Positions 7,917-16,380 are shown, counted from the stretch's first letter. The stretch is 64,000 nt of DNA from Blastococcus sp. LR1 (GCF_020166105.1 NZ_JAIUJY010000004.1:310001-374000); one strand, 5' to 3'. Numbers and translations are program-made. The notes: generated by a model not told the origin, from the letters alone.

Positions 7917-9293
7917 TCAGCTGTCCGCGAACGGCCTGGCAGGGCGTCCGGGCGGCGTGTCGCTCGGGTTGTCGATCTCGTGCTGGGCCCGGTCGTCGAC
8001 GGTGTCCCAGGCGTCCGGGATGCCGTCGCTGTCGATGTCCGAGGTCTCCTCGAGCGAGATCCGCTTGTAGATCCGGTTGCGCGCCCGCAGCACGATCGTC
8101 GCCAGCAGCGCGGCGGTCAGCGTGCCCACCAAGACGCCGACCTTCACGTGCTCGTCACGCTCGCTGCCCTGCCCGAAGGCCAGTTCGCCGATGAGCAGCG
8201 AGACGGTGAAACCGATGCCACCCAGCAGCGCCAGGCCGATCACGTCCCACCAGCTGAGGTCGTCGGCCAGCTCGGCGCGGGTGAAGCGGGAGACCAGCCA
8301 GGTGGCCAGCGTGATGCCGACGGCCTTGCCGGCCACCAGGGCGACGACGATGCCGAGCGCGACCCGGTCGGTGAGGGATTCGGTGAGCCCGGAGAGGCCG
8401 CCGATCGTCACGCCCGCGGCGAAGAAGGCGAACACCGGGACGGCGATGCCGGCGGAGAGGGGGCGGATCCGGTGCTCGAAGTGCTCGGCCAGGCCCGGGC
8501 CGGCCTCGGGGCCGCCCGCCGCCTTGCTGCGGAGGACCGGCACGGTGAAGGCCAGCAGCACGCCGGCGACCGTCGCGTGCACCCCGGACTCGTGCACCAG
8601 CACCCAGGTGACGACGGCGAGCGGGATCAGCAGCCACCACGACCGGATCCGCTTCTGCACCAGGAACCCGAACAGGGCCAGCGGGATGAGCGCCAGCAGC
8701 AGCGGCGTCACCGCCAGGGACGACGTGTAGAAGATCGCGATGATCGTGATCGCCAGCAGGTCGTCGACCACGGCGAGAGTGAGCAGGAACGTGCGCAGCG
8801 CGCTGGGCAGGTGGGTGCTGATGACGGCGAGGACGGCGAGCGCGAAGGCGATGTCGGTGGCGGTCGGGATGGCCCAGCCCTCGAGCGCGCCGTCGCCACC
8901 GAGGTTCAGCAGCACGTAGAAGACGCCCGGGACGACCATGCCGCCGACGGCGGCGGCGACCGGGAGCGAGGCCCGGCGGACGTCGCGGAGGTCGCCGGCG
9001 ACGAACTCCCGCTTCAGCTCCAGCCCCGCCACGAAGAAGAAGATCGCGAGCAGGCCGTCGGCGGCCCAGGTGCCCAGCGGCAGGTCCAGGTGCAGGGAGG
9101 CCGGGCCCACGCGGAAGTCGCGCAGCCCCTCGTAGGACTCCGCCCACGGCGAGTTGGCCCAGACCAGCGCGAGGACGGTGCCGATCAGCAGCAGCACGCC
9201 ACCGACGGTCTCCTTGCGGAGCACCGAGGCGACGCGGCTGGCCTCGGTCCAGGAGCCACGCCCGAAGAGGCGGTTGGAGGCGGTGGAAGTCAT
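7917..9293 (-). CDS. nhaA: Na+/H+ antiporter NhaA
   Basis: A 458-residue membrane protein with about 12 helices. It exchanges cytoplasmic sodium for external protons. NhaA signatures include [26 protein letters not shown] (D147) and [12 protein letters not shown] (D177, D178, matching the ion-binding Asp pair of E. coli NhaA). The ATG at 9293 begins [10 protein letters not shown]; the frame runs further upstream without NhaA similarity. An unusual hydrophilic tail after about residue 405 holds [12 protein letters not shown], resembling a calcium-binding thrombospondin-3-type loop. It appears monocistronic. Confidence 0.93.
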   Translation of the reverse strand: MTSTASNRLFGRGSWTEASRVASVLRKETVGGVLLLIGTVLALVWANSPWAESYEGLRDFRVGPASLHLDLPLGTWAADGLLAIFFFVAGLELKREFVAGDLRDVRRASLPVAAAVGGMVVPGVFYVLLNLGGDGALEGWAIPTATDIAFALAVLAVISTHLPSALRTFLLTLAVVDDLLAITIIAIFYTSSLAVTPLLLALIPLALFGFLVQKRIRSWWLLIPLAVVTWVLVHESGVHATVAGVLLAFTVPVLRSKAAGGPEAGPGLAEHFEHRIRPLSAGIAVPVFAFFAAGVTIGGLSGLTESLTDRVALGIVVALVAGKAVGITLATWLVSRFTRAELADDLSWWDVIGLALLGGIGFTVSLLIGELAFGQGSERDEHVKVGVLVGTLTAALLATIVLRARNRIYKRISLEETSDIDSDGIPDAWDTVDDRAQHEIDNPSDTPPGRPARPFADS

Positions 9294-9363
9294 GCGGGCG
9301 GCTCCGGAGGAAGGGTCGACGAAAAGACTGCCGACCAGACTTCCCGGCGCACCGGGTGCCAGG

Positions 9364-10212
9364 CTACCGGGCGAGGAGTTCGCGGACCCGGGCGGACAGT
9401 CCCGCGTCGCCTCGCCGGCTCCCGTCGAGGGTGTGCACGGTCGCCGCGCCGCGCACGCCGGAGAGCAGCCAGACGGCGTCGGCGGCGTGCAGGTCCGCGA
9501 CGGTGCCCGCCGTGACCGACGTCGGCCAGCCCTCGGCTGCCGCCTGCGCGAACAGCCGCGCCTGGGTGGTGCCGGCGAGGATGCCGGTCTCCACCGGCGG
9601 GGTGTGCAGGGCGCCACCGGCGGCCCACACCACCGTCGACGTCGGGCCCTCGAGCAGCTGCCCCTCCAGGCTGGTGAGGACGACGTCGTCCGCGCCGACC
9701 GCGTGGGCGTGCCGCTGGGCGGCCATGTTCACCGCGTAGGACAGGGTCTTCGCGCCGCCGAGCAGCCACGGGGCGCCGGCGCGGAAGTCCGCGGGGATGC
9801 CCAGGCCCAGGCTCACCACGGAGATCCCAGCGGTGCGCTGGCGGAGGGTCTCCTCCGGAACGGCCGCGAGCAGGGCCAGCGCGGTCGGCGGGGCGCCGTC
9901 GCCGGGGCCGCGGGTGAGGAACAGCCGGCAGATGCCCTCGACCTCCGACGGCCAGTCGGCGGTGACGGCGGCGACCAGTGCACGCCAGGCGCCGTCTCCC
10001 GGGGCGGGGAGATCGAGCAGGGCGGCCGAACGGGTGAGCCGCGCCAGGTGGGCGTCCAGGCGCGGTGTGCCGCGCTCGACGACGGCCACGGACTCGAAGA
10101 CGCCGTCGCCGCGGGCCAGGCCCTGGTCGAACGCGGTCACCACCGGCTGACCGGCGGGGACCTGGACCGCCGTGCCGTCGCGCCAGACCGCCACCCTGCG
10201 CTGCTCGCTCAC
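9364..10212 (-). CDS. pabC: Aminodeoxychorismate lyase / class IV aminotransferase
   Basis: A 282-residue fold-type IV PLP enzyme with the Schiff-base lysine K155 in [11 protein letters not shown]. The block [13 protein letters not shown] and the C-terminal [12 protein letters not shown] are typical of the group. It most likely cleaves 4-amino-4-deoxychorismate to p-aminobenzoate for folate, but branched-chain or D-amino-acid aminotransferases share the fold. It starts with GTG at 10212 and is divergent from the Fur-family gene by 38 bases. Proximity to the folate-binding YgfZ gene fits a folate link (inference). Confidence 0.75.
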   Translation of the reverse strand: MSEQRRVAVWRDGTAVQVPAGQPVVTAFDQGLARGDGVFESVAVVERGTPRLDAHLARLTRSAALLDLPAPGDGAWRALVAAVTADWPSEVEGICRLFLTRGPGDGAPPTALALLAAVPEETLRQRTAGISVVSLGLGIPADFRAGAPWLLGGAKTLSYAVNMAAQRHAHAVGADDVVLTSLEGQLLEGPTSTVVWAAGGALHTPPVETGILAGTTQARLFAQAAAEGWPTSVTAGTVADLHAADAVWLLSGVRGAATVHTLDGSRRGDAGLSARVRELLAR

Positions 10213-10250
10213 GCCCCCAGCCTGCCGCACCCGCGGCATAGGCTCACGCC

Positions 10251-10706
10251 ATGGGTCAGGAGGACGTCGCCGCGCCGCTCGCCGAGCAGTTGCGGGCGCG
10301 CGGCCTGCGCCTGACCCCGCAGCGGGCCCGGGTCCTCGCCGCCGTCAGCAGCCTGGCGCACGCGACGCCCGAGGCCATCGGTGCGCGGCTGCGCGAGGAG
10401 GTCGGCCCCGGGGGCAGCGCGCCGGACACCTCGACGATCTACCGGACGCTGGAGCTGCTGGAGAGCCTCGGGCTGGTCTGGCACACCCACCTGGGCCGCG
10501 GGGCGCCGGTCTACCACGCGGCGGAGCGCCCCCACCTGCACGTCGTCTGCGCCTCCTGCGGCGAGATCTCCTCCGCCGCGCCGGACCTGCTGGACGAGGC
10601 GGCGGAACGTCTGGCGGCCGAACTGGGTTTCACAGTCGACGTCGGTCACGTCGCCCTGTCGGGCACGTGCCGCGACTGCCGTGAACGAGCCCAGGAGAAA
10701 CCGTGA
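10251..10706 (+). CDS. Fur-family metalloregulator
   Basis: A 151-residue repressor. The winged helix spans about 10-85 (LTPQRARVLAAV, TSTIYRTLELLESLGLV) and the dimer/metal domain follows. Structural zinc ligands are C100 and C103 (CASCGEI) with C140 and C143 (CRDC). The metal sensed (iron, zinc, peroxide) cannot be told from sequence. TAGGCT at 10239-10244 ends 6 bases before the ATG, so the mRNA is probably leaderless. It overlaps ygfZ by GTGA. Confidence 0.9.
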   Translation: MGQEDVAAPLAEQLRARGLRLTPQRARVLAAVSSLAHATPEAIGARLREEVGPGGSAPDTSTIYRTLELLESLGLVWHTHLGRGAPVYHAAERPHLHVVCASCGEISSAAPDLLDEAAERLAAELGFTVDVGHVALSGTCRDCRERAQEKP

Positions 10707-11803
10707 CCCCCTCGCCCCTGCTGTCCCGCCCCGGCGCCGTCCAGGAGGAGGGCGGCTCGGTCGCCGTCCACTACGGCGACCCCCTGCGGGAGCAGCGCAC
10801 CCTGGCCGAGGGCGCCGGCCTCGTCGACCGCAGCGACCGCGACGTCCTCATGGTCCCCGGCGCCGACCGGCTCTCCTGGTTGCACAGCATCACCAGCCAG
10901 CACTTCGAGCAGCTCGGCGACGGCGCCGGCAGCGAGGCGCTGGTCCTCTCGCCGAACGGCCACGTCGAGCACCACCTCGTCGTCGCGGAGCTGGCCGGCA
11001 CCACCTGGGCCGACGTCGAGACGGGCACGGGCGCGGCGCTGCTGGGCTACCTCGAGCGGATGCGGTTCATGCTGCGTGTCGAGCCGGCGCTCGTCACCGA
11101 CGCGTGGGCGCTGCTGAGCGTGGTCGGGCCGCAGGGGCCCGCCGTGCTGGCCGCGGCCGGGCTGCCCGTGCCGGAGGCGGAGTACGCCGTCGTGCCGAGC
11201 GGGGCGGGGTTCGTCCGCCGGATGCCCGCGATTGGCGACGGCTCCGTGGTGTTCGACGTCCTCGTGGCCCGGGCCGAGCTCGGCGCGACCGCCGACCGGC
11301 TGCTGGCGGCCGGGGCGACGCCGGCCGGTTCGTCGGCGTACGAGGCGCTGCGCGTGGAGGCCCGGCGGCCGCGGTTCGGCGTCGACAGCGACCACCGCAC
11401 CATTCCCAACGAGCTGCAGTGGCTGACGACCGCCGTCCACCTGGAGAAGGGCTGCTACCGCGGCCAGGAGACCGTCGCCCGGGTGCACAACCTGGGCCGG
11501 CCGCCCCGCCGGCTGGTGCTGCTGCACCTGGACGGGATCAGCGAGGACCTGCCGGCACCGGGTGCCGACGTCCTCGCCGCGACGCGGACCGTGGGCCGCG
11601 TGGGCACCGTGGTCCGCCACCACGAGCTCGGCGTCATCGCCCTGGCGCTGGTCAAGCAGTCGGTCACGCCGGAGACGGCCCTGACCGTGGCCGGTTCGAG
11701 CGCCGCGATGGACCCCGACGACGCCCCGGCCGGAGTGGACGACACCCGGGCCGCGGCGCGCGACCGCGTGCGGGCCGTCCGGTCTGCGACGATCGGGCGA
11801 TGA
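10703..11803 (+). CDS. ygfZ: Folate-binding protein YgfZ/GcvT family
   Basis: A 366-residue protein with the YgfZ signature KGCYRGQETVAR at about residue 249. YgfZ/IBA57-type proteins help assemble or repair certain Fe-S enzymes with tetrahydrofolate. The N-terminal GcvT-like region (about 25-230) and C-terminal barrel are both present at normal length. It is translationally coupled to the Fur-family gene. A folate-synthesis gene lies divergently next door. A homologue (Rv0811c) lies close to the nitrobindin-like Rv0813c in M. tuberculosis. Confidence 0.88.
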   Translation: MTPSPLLSRPGAVQEEGGSVAVHYGDPLREQRTLAEGAGLVDRSDRDVLMVPGADRLSWLHSITSQHFEQLGDGAGSEALVLSPNGHVEHHLVVAELAGTTWADVETGTGAALLGYLERMRFMLRVEPALVTDAWALLSVVGPQGPAVLAAAGLPVPEAEYAVVPSGAGFVRRMPAIGDGSVVFDVLVARAELGATADRLLAAGATPAGSSAYEALRVEARRPRFGVDSDHRTIPNELQWLTTAVHLEKGCYRGQETVARVHNLGRPPRRLVLLHLDGISEDLPAPGADVLAATRTVGRVGTVVRHHELGVIALALVKQSVTPETALTVAGSSAAMDPDDAPAGVDDTRAAARDRVRAVRSATIGR

Positions 11804-11892
11804 GGGCGAGCGCCCGTCCGGAGGCGACCTCCGGGTGGGCGTGCGTGCTCCGCTGACCTACGCTCCGCCCAGCCCGCCGATGACCACCGCCG

Positions 11893-11914
11893 ATCCCCGG
11901 ACCATGCCGGGGAT
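11893..11914 (+). promoter_or_regulatory. Hairpin in the leader of rsiG
   Basis: Perfect 8-bp stem ATCCCCGG / CCGGGGAT with loop ACCATG, 21 bases before the rsiG start and just upstream of its Shine-Dalgarno (GGAGG). A -10-like TACGCT lies at 11858-11863. It could affect rsiG translation or end an upstream transcript. Confidence 0.5.
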
Positions 11915-11935
11915 TCCGCACCTGGAGGCCACCTC

Positions 11936-12496
11936 GTGAGTCCGAAGCCGTCCCCCGCCGGGGGTGCCGCCGTCGATGCGCTGCTGGACCCGACGTTCCT
12001 CGAGAACGCCACGCAGCTGCAGATGAGCGAGGTGCGGCGGCTGCGCCGCGCGGCGGAGCAGGAGGAGGTCAACCTCTCCTACACGCGGCGTCTGCTGCAG
12101 GGGCGGCTGGACATCGTGCGCCGTGAGCTGCAGCGCCGCGCCGAGGACGACGGCCGGTCCCTGGTCGACCTGCTGCCGGAGATCCTCGCCGAGAAGGGCC
12201 GCGGCCCCGCGCACGGCCTGGGCCGGCACCAGACGGTGCAGCCGGCCAGCCCCGAGGAGTACGAGTCCTGGGTGAACTCGCTGACCCCGGGTGCCGACCT
12301 CTCGGCGATCGCCGACCTGTCGGACAAGAAGCTGGAGACCGCCGCGCGCTCGCTGGCCGAGGCCGAGAAGGGCCTGTCGGAGCGCCGGCGCGGGGTCCAG
12401 CAGGTGATGGACGGCCTGGCCGGCGAGCTCGGCCGCCGGTACCGGGACGGGGAGGCCGACGTCGCCGCCCTGCTCGCCGACGAAGGCCGTCATTGA
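11936..12496 (+). CDS. rsiG: RsiG-type anti-sigma factor with two c-di-GMP motifs
   Basis: A 186-residue coiled-coil protein. It contains the RsiG motif E(X)3S(X)2R(X)3Q(X)3D twice: E44-S48-R51-Q55-D59 and E144-S148-R151-Q155-D159. In Streptomyces, RsiG binds c-di-GMP through such helices and holds the flagellar-type sigma WhiG inactive. Two intact motifs match the heterologous two-helix Streptomyces form rather than the single-motif homodimer reported from Rubrobacter. No WhiG or flagellar gene lies in this window. GTG start with Shine-Dalgarno GGAGG. The stop overlaps the asparaginase ATG (TGATG). Confidence 0.9.
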   Translation: MSPKPSPAGGAAVDALLDPTFLENATQLQMSEVRRLRRAAEQEEVNLSYTRRLLQGRLDIVRRELQRRAEDDGRSLVDLLPEILAEKGRGPAHGLGRHQTVQPASPEEYESWVNSLTPGADLSAIADLSDKKLETAARSLAEAEKGLSERRRGVQQVMDGLAGELGRRYRDGEADVAALLADEGRH

Positions 12497-13545
12497 TGAA
12501 GGACCCCCTTGCCCCCCTTCGCTCGCAAGCTCGCGACGGGGCCCTGCAAGGGGGCCGTTCCGACACGAAGTCAGCTGATCCCGACTGGCCGCTGAACCCC
12601 GTTCTCGTGGAGGTCCGGCGGTCGGGGTTCTTCGAGTCCGCGCACCGCGGCTCGCTGGTCGTCCTGGACGCCGCGGGAGAGGTGAGCTTCGCCGTCGGCG
12701 CGGTCGACCGGCCCACGCTGCCGCGGTCGTCGAACAAGCCCGTGCAGGCGACGACCATGCTCGCTGCCGGCTGGACCCCGGCCTCCGACGAGGAGCTGGC
12801 CATCGCGGCCGGCTCGCACAACGGCGAGGACGCCCACCGGGACACCGCCGCCGCGATCCTGGCGGCGGCCGGTCTCGGGCCCGAGGCGCTGGGCTGCCCG
12901 CCCGCCCTGCCGCAGCACGAGACGACGAAGGCCACCTGGATCGCTGCCGGGCGGGCACCCGAGCGGCTGGCCATGAACTGCTCGGGCAAGCACGCGGCGA
13001 TGCTGGCCGCCTGCGTCGCCGCCGGCTGGCCGACCGAGGGCTATCTGTCCCGTGAGCACCCGCTGCAGCAGGCGATCGAAGTGCGGCTGGCCGAGGCGGC
13101 CGGTGAGCCGGTGACGGCGGTCGTCGTCGACGGGTGCGGAGCGCCGCAGCACGCGCTGTCGGTGACCGGCCTGGCCCGCGGCGTGCTGTCCCTGGTCCAG
13201 GCGGCCGAGGGCTCGCGGGAACGTGCCGTGGCCGATGCGATGCGGGCCGCCCCCTGGTTCGTGGCCGGGACCGGCCGTGAGGACACCGACCTCATGCGGG
13301 CCGTTCCGGGACTGCTCGTCAAGGGCGGTGCCGACGGCGTGCACGTGGCGGCGGTGCCCGGCGCCGGGGCCGTGGCGTTGAAGCTGGACGACGGCGGTGA
13401 CCGCGGGCGCACGCCGGCGCTGGCCGCCGGGCTGCGCCGCCTCGGCGTCCCCGCCGAGGTGCTTGCTCCGTGGGCGCGGACCCCGGTGTCCGGTGGGACC
13501 GGGGTCGTCGGCGACGTCCGGGAATCCCCGGAACTAAACGCCTGA
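12496..13545 (+). CDS. L-asparaginase II family (AnsA-like) protein
   Basis: Belongs to the PF06089 asparaginase family: VEVRRSGFFESAHRGS, LPRSSNKPVQA, GSHNGEDAH, MNCSGKHAAMLAAC and VDGCGAPQHALS. It would hydrolyse asparagine to aspartate and ammonia. The ATG at 12496 overlaps the rsiG stop, but the first about 20 codons run through a dispersed palindromic repeat. The conserved protein begins only around 12592-12607, where CTG or GTG could serve as start. So the first about 35 residues are doubtful. The remainder is intact and of family length. Confidence 0.8.
   Translation: MKDPLAPLRSQARDGALQGGRSDTKSADPDWPLNPVLVEVRRSGFFESAHRGSLVVLDAAGEVSFAVGAVDRPTLPRSSNKPVQATTMLAAGWTPASDEELAIAAGSHNGEDAHRDTAAAILAAAGLGPEALGCPPALPQHETTKATWIAAGRAPERLAMNCSGKHAAMLAACVAAGWPTEGYLSREHPLQQAIEVRLAEAAGEPVTAVVVDGCGAPQHALSVTGLARGVLSLVQAAEGSRERAVADAMRAAPWFVAGTGREDTDLMRAVPGLLVKGGADGVHVAAVPGAGAVALKLDDGGDRGRTPALAAGLRRLGVPAEVLAPWARTPVSGGTGVVGDVRESPELNA
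12501..12561. repeat. Palindromic intergenic repeat, copy 2 (inside asparaginase N-terminus)
   Basis: GGACCCCCTTGC ... GCAAGGGGGCCGTTCC. Outer arms CCCCCTTGC and GCAAGGGGG are a perfect 9-bp match; the inner arms CCCCTTCGC and GCGACGGGG pair with one mismatch. It starts 5 bases after the rsiG stop and overlaps the annotated N-terminus of the asparaginase. Confidence 0.75.
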
Positions 13546-13583
13546 GCGCTCCTTTTCCCGTGTGAGGGTGTTCACCCCGGTCT

Positions 13584-13626
13584 GCTAACTCCTCCGCTTG
13601 CAACTGCTAGCACCCGGGGTTAGCGT
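13584..13626 (+). promoter_or_regulatory. Promoter with inverted-repeat operator before HTH gene
   Basis: TTGCAA (13598-13603), a 17-bp spacer and TAGCGT (13621-13626) form a good sigma-70-type promoter ending 7 bases before GTG 13634. GCTAAC (13584-13589) and GTTAGC (13619-13624) form an inverted repeat across it, with a central palindrome GCTAGC (13606-13611). This looks like an autoregulatory operator. Confidence 0.6.
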
Positions 13627-13633
13627 CGTTGAC

Positions 13634-14098
13634 GTGCAGACCCCCGGTGAGTTCGTCCGCGAGCAGGTGACGACGGTCCGGTCCACGGTGGACCGGGTCG
13701 CCGGAAGCGTCGCGGAGACGGTGGCGGAGGCGCCCAGCGTCTCGGCCGTCAGCTCGACGGTAGGTGACTTCATCCGTGAGCAGCGCAGCGCTGCCCGGGT
13801 GTCGCTGCGCGAACTGGCCCGCAGCGCGGGGGTCAGCAACCCGTACCTGTCCCAGGTGGAGCGGGGTCTCCGGAAGCCGTCAGCGGAGATCCTCGCCTCG
13901 ATCGCCCGGGGCCTGAAGATCTCGGCCGAGACGCTCTACGAGCAGGCAGGGATCCTCGACCGGCGTACCGGGAATCCGGACACCGTGGCGGCGATCCGCT
14001 CGGACGACGCGCTGTCCGAACGGCACAAGGCCGTCCTGCTCGAGCTCTACGAGACCTACGTCCGAGAGCACCGGGCTTCCGCCCCGGCCGCCAGCTGA
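13634..14098 (+). CDS. XRE-type HTH regulator (Rv0474-like)
   Basis: A 154-residue regulator with a Cro/CI helix-turn-helix at about residues 48-105 (VSLRELARSAGVSNPYLSQVERG). An N-terminal helical region and a C-terminal tail (LSERHKAVLLELYETYV) flank it. The GTG at 13634 is chosen because a strong promoter ends 7 bases upstream, giving a leaderless mRNA. It precedes the HBHA-like gene as Rv0474 precedes hbhA, so it may control that gene and itself (inference). Confidence 0.85.
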   Translation: MQTPGEFVREQVTTVRSTVDRVAGSVAETVAEAPSVSAVSSTVGDFIREQRSAARVSLRELARSAGVSNPYLSQVERGLRKPSAEILASIARGLKISAETLYEQAGILDRRTGNPDTVAAIRSDDALSERHKAVLLELYETYVREHRASAPAAS

Positions 14099-14127
14099 AC
14101 CCCCACCCCAGATCCCAAGGAGTCGAC

Positions 14128-14910
14128 ATGACCCCCACCCAGACCGTGAAGCAGTACAGCGAGCTCGCCGTGGCCCAGGGCCGCACCTTCGCCGAGCAGG
14201 CCCGCACCCCGCTGCTGGCCGTCGTCGGCGCCGGTGACCTCGCCGTCGAGCGCGCCCGCACCGTGATCGCCTCGTTCCGCTCGCAGGCCGAGGCGCTGCC
14301 CGGCGAGGCGCAGGTCCAGGCCGACCTGGCCGTCAAGGAGGCCCGCACCCGGGCCACCGAGGCCGCCGGCACCGCCCGTACCACCGCGCAGCAGCTGGCC
14401 ACCGCCGTCCGTCCGGAGGCGCTGCGCAGCACCGTCACCGGCCTGGTCGAGGTCGCCCGCACCCAGGCCGCCAGCACCGTCGAGACGCTCGCCGAGCGCG
14501 GCGCCGAGGTCGTCGAGGAGCTGCGTCGTCAGCCCGCCGTCCGTCGCGTCATCCGCCGCGCCGAGGCCGCCGTCGACACCGTCGAGGACACCCTCGAGGA
14601 GGCTCTCGAGGAGACCGCCGAGGCCGTGAGCGAGGCTTCCAACGAGGTCACCTCGATCGTCCAGAAGACGTCCGGCAAGGTCGCCAAGGCCGCGCACAAG
14701 GCCGAGGAGACGGTGCACGAGACCGCCGAGTCGACCAAGGCCTCCGTGGCAGAGGTCGCCGAGGAGGCGCCCGCGCCCAAGGCGAAGCCGGTTGCGAAGA
14801 AGAACAGCCCGGCCGCCGGCAAGAAGGCCTCGGCCACCACGGCTCCCGTGACCCGCGCCCGCACCGCCCGCCGGAGCGACCCGACCGCCGTGCCGGCCAA
14901 GAAGAACTGA
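14128..14910 (+). CDS. hbhA: Heparin-binding haemagglutinin-like (HBHA) protein
   Basis: 260 residues with a long alpha-helical, coiled-coil-rich body (about 1-210) and a lysine/alanine/proline-rich tail (APAPKAKPVAKK, GKKASATTAP, VPAKKN). In mycobacteria HBHA is a surface adhesin and cytoplasmic lipid-body protein whose lysine tail binds heparan sulfate. Here a role in cell-surface interaction or nucleic-acid binding is only inferred. There is no signal peptide. AAGGAG precedes the ATG. A strong hairpin terminator follows. Neighbours match Rv0474-Rv0475-Rv0476. Confidence 0.8.
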   Translation: MTPTQTVKQYSELAVAQGRTFAEQARTPLLAVVGAGDLAVERARTVIASFRSQAEALPGEAQVQADLAVKEARTRATEAAGTARTTAQQLATAVRPEALRSTVTGLVEVARTQAASTVETLAERGAEVVEELRRQPAVRRVIRRAEAAVDTVEDTLEEALEETAEAVSEASNEVTSIVQKTSGKVAKAAHKAEETVHETAESTKASVAEVAEEAPAPKAKPVAKKNSPAAGKKASATTAPVTRARTARRSDPTAVPAKKN

Positions 14911-14928
14911 CCTACCCGGTCCCGTGAC

Positions 14929-14965
14929 CAGGGCCCCGGAGCTGCTACGGCGCTCCGGGGCCCTG
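14929..14965 (+). terminator. Hairpin terminator after hbhA-like gene
   Basis: A 14-bp perfect stem, CAGGGCCCCGGAGC paired with GCTCCGGGGCCCTG, with a 9-nt loop, 18 bases after the stop codon. It has no U-tract, which is common in actinobacterial terminators. Confidence 0.8.
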
Positions 14966-15015
14966 TCGCGTCCGTGGGCCCTGGCCGCGGTCGGTACTCC
15001 GAGTAGCCTTGCCCC

Positions 15016-15300
15016 ATGCTCATGTTCGATCAGCTGCTGATGGACGCCCTGATGTGGGGCGCGCTCGCGCTGGCCGGATGGGCCTTCGTGGACGCTCTCA
15101 CCCGGCCCGCGGACGCGTTCGTCGCCACCGGCAAGCTGACGAAGCCGGCCTGGCTGGGGATCATCCTGCTGGCCGGGCTGTTCCTCTTCGTCTTCGGGCT
15201 GGTGAGCATCCTGGGCCTGCCCGCGGTCATCGCCTCCGTCGTCTACCTGGTCGACGTGCGGCCCGCTGTGCGCGGTCTGCCCCGCGGCAACAGCTGGTAG
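15016..15300 (+). CDS. DUF2516 small membrane protein
   Basis: A 94-residue protein with two or three hydrophobic helices (about 8-28, 48-70, 70-85), matching DUF2516 and Rv0476 in position. TAGCCT at 15004-15009 ends 6 bases before the ATG, so it is probably leaderless and transcribed separately from hbhA, after the hairpin terminator. No function is known for the family. Confidence 0.85.
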   Translation: MLMFDQLLMDALMWGALALAGWAFVDALTRPADAFVATGKLTKPAWLGIILLAGLFLFVFGLVSILGLPAVIASVVYLVDVRPAVRGLPRGNSW

Positions 15301-15313
15301 ACCGCCTGCCGGC

Positions 15314-15508
15314 TCAGGCCGCGGGGATGAGCATCCAGAGCAGCACGTAGGCCACGATCTGCGGCCCGGGCAGCACGCACGAGATCACGAACGCCAGGCG
15401 CAGCGCGCTGGTGGACAGCCCGAATCTGTGGGCGAGCCCGGAGCAGACGCCGCCGAGCACCTTGTGGCGGGTGTCGCGGTACAGCCGGTTCGGAGCGGGT
15501 GTCGTCAT
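15314..15508 (-). CDS. PspC-domain membrane protein
   Basis: 64 residues: a short N-terminus, then the PspC domain (LYRDTRHKVLGGVCSGLAHRFGL) and two hydrophobic stretches ending VAYVLLWMLIPAA. PspC proteins take part in envelope-stress sensing in other bacteria; this minimal form lacks any extra signalling domain. TAGAGT 6 bases before the ATG would give a leaderless start, though GGGGAG between them could also act as a ribosome site. It converges with the DUF2516 gene. Confidence 0.88.
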   Translation of the reverse strand: MTTPAPNRLYRDTRHKVLGGVCSGLAHRFGLSTSALRLAFVISCVLPGPQIVAYVLLWMLIPAA

Positions 15509-15540
15509 CTCCCCACTCTACGGTCGGCCGCGATCCCCGC

Positions 15541-16380
15541 TCACCGGCCGAACACGCCCTCGGGTGGCTCGGGGGAGGGCTGCGCCTCGGCGTCGGGCAC
15601 CGGCGGGACCTTGCCCACGAAGCGGTCGAGGTCCTCGCCCTCCACGACGCGTGACGGCATGGGGTCGCGGGCGCAGGCCCGGGTGAGCGCTCCGATGGGC
15701 AGCTCGACGTCGGAGGCGACGGCGACGAGGTTGCCGAACCGGCGGCCCCGCAGGGTGGCCGGCTCGGCCAGCAGGCAGACGTGCCGGAACGCCGTGCGGA
15801 GCGTGGCGACCTGGGCGCGGGCGAACCGCAGCGGCGGGCCGTCGGCGACGTTGGCCGCGTAGACGCCGCCCGGCCGCAGCACCCGGGCCACCTCCGCGGC
15901 GAACTCGGCGGTGGTCAGGTGCGCCGGCGTGCGGGCGCCGGCGAAGACGTCGGTGACCACGACGTCGGCGCTGTCGGGGTGCATCGTCTGCAGCGCCTCG
16001 CGCGCGTCGGCGGCGCGCACGCGGACCCGGGCGTTGCGGGGGAGCGGGAGGTACTCGCGGACCAGGTCGGTGAGCGGCTGGTCGATCTCCACGACGCGCT
16101 GGCGCGACCCCGGCCGGGTGACGGCGACGTAGCGGGGCAGCGTGAGCGCGCCGCCGCCCAGGTGGACGACGTCGAGCGGGGCGCCGGGGTCCGCGGCGAG
16201 GTCGAGGACGTGCCCCATGCGGCGGACGTACTCGAACTCCAGGTGCTCCGGCTCGTCGAGGTCCACGTGCGACTGCGGGGTGCCGTCGAGCATCAGCACC
16301 CATGCGCCGTCGCGGTCGGCGTCGCCCAGCAGCTCCGCCGTGCCGCCGTCGACCGGCGTGGGTCCGGGGACCGGCCTCAT
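15541..16380 (-). CDS. Spermidine synthase-like methyltransferase-fold protein
   Basis: 279 residues with a Rossmann-type fold: VVHLGGGALTLPRYVA (nucleotide loop), VVEIDQPLTDLVREYLPL, VVVTDVFAGARTPAHLTTAEF and LRPGGVYAANVADGP. This fits the spermidine synthase-like group common in actinobacteria. True aminopropyltransferase activity is uncertain because many such proteins are methyltransferase-like and of unknown substrate. It is divergent from the gamma-glutamyltransferase gene, with 127 bases between starts. The proline-rich end (PSPEPPEG) is probably disordered. Confidence 0.75.
   Translation of the reverse strand: MRPVPGPTPVDGGTAELLGDADRDGAWVLMLDGTPQSHVDLDEPEHLEFEYVRRMGHVLDLAADPGAPLDVVHLGGGALTLPRYVAVTRPGSRQRVVEIDQPLTDLVREYLPLPRNARVRVRAADAREALQTMHPDSADVVVTDVFAGARTPAHLTTAEFAAEVARVLRPGGVYAANVADGPPLRFARAQVATLRTAFRHVCLLAEPATLRGRRFGNLVAVASDVELPIGALTRACARDPMPSRVVEGEDLDRFVGKVPPVPDAEAQPSPEPPEGVFGR

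Noticed and set aside
9294-9617. Upstream extension of the NhaA reading frame
   Set aside because: The added residues overlap the pabC gene and have no NhaA similarity; [10 protein letters not shown] is a normal N-terminus.
11801-11857. 18-codon ORF overlapping the ygfZ stop
   Set aside because: The only support is an ATGA overlap; no ribosome site, no coupling to a following gene and no recognisable pattern.
14979-14992. CCTGGCCGCGGT match to the second hairpin family
   Set aside because: Only 12 bases match and the stem-GGA-stem hairpin is missing, so it is probably chance.
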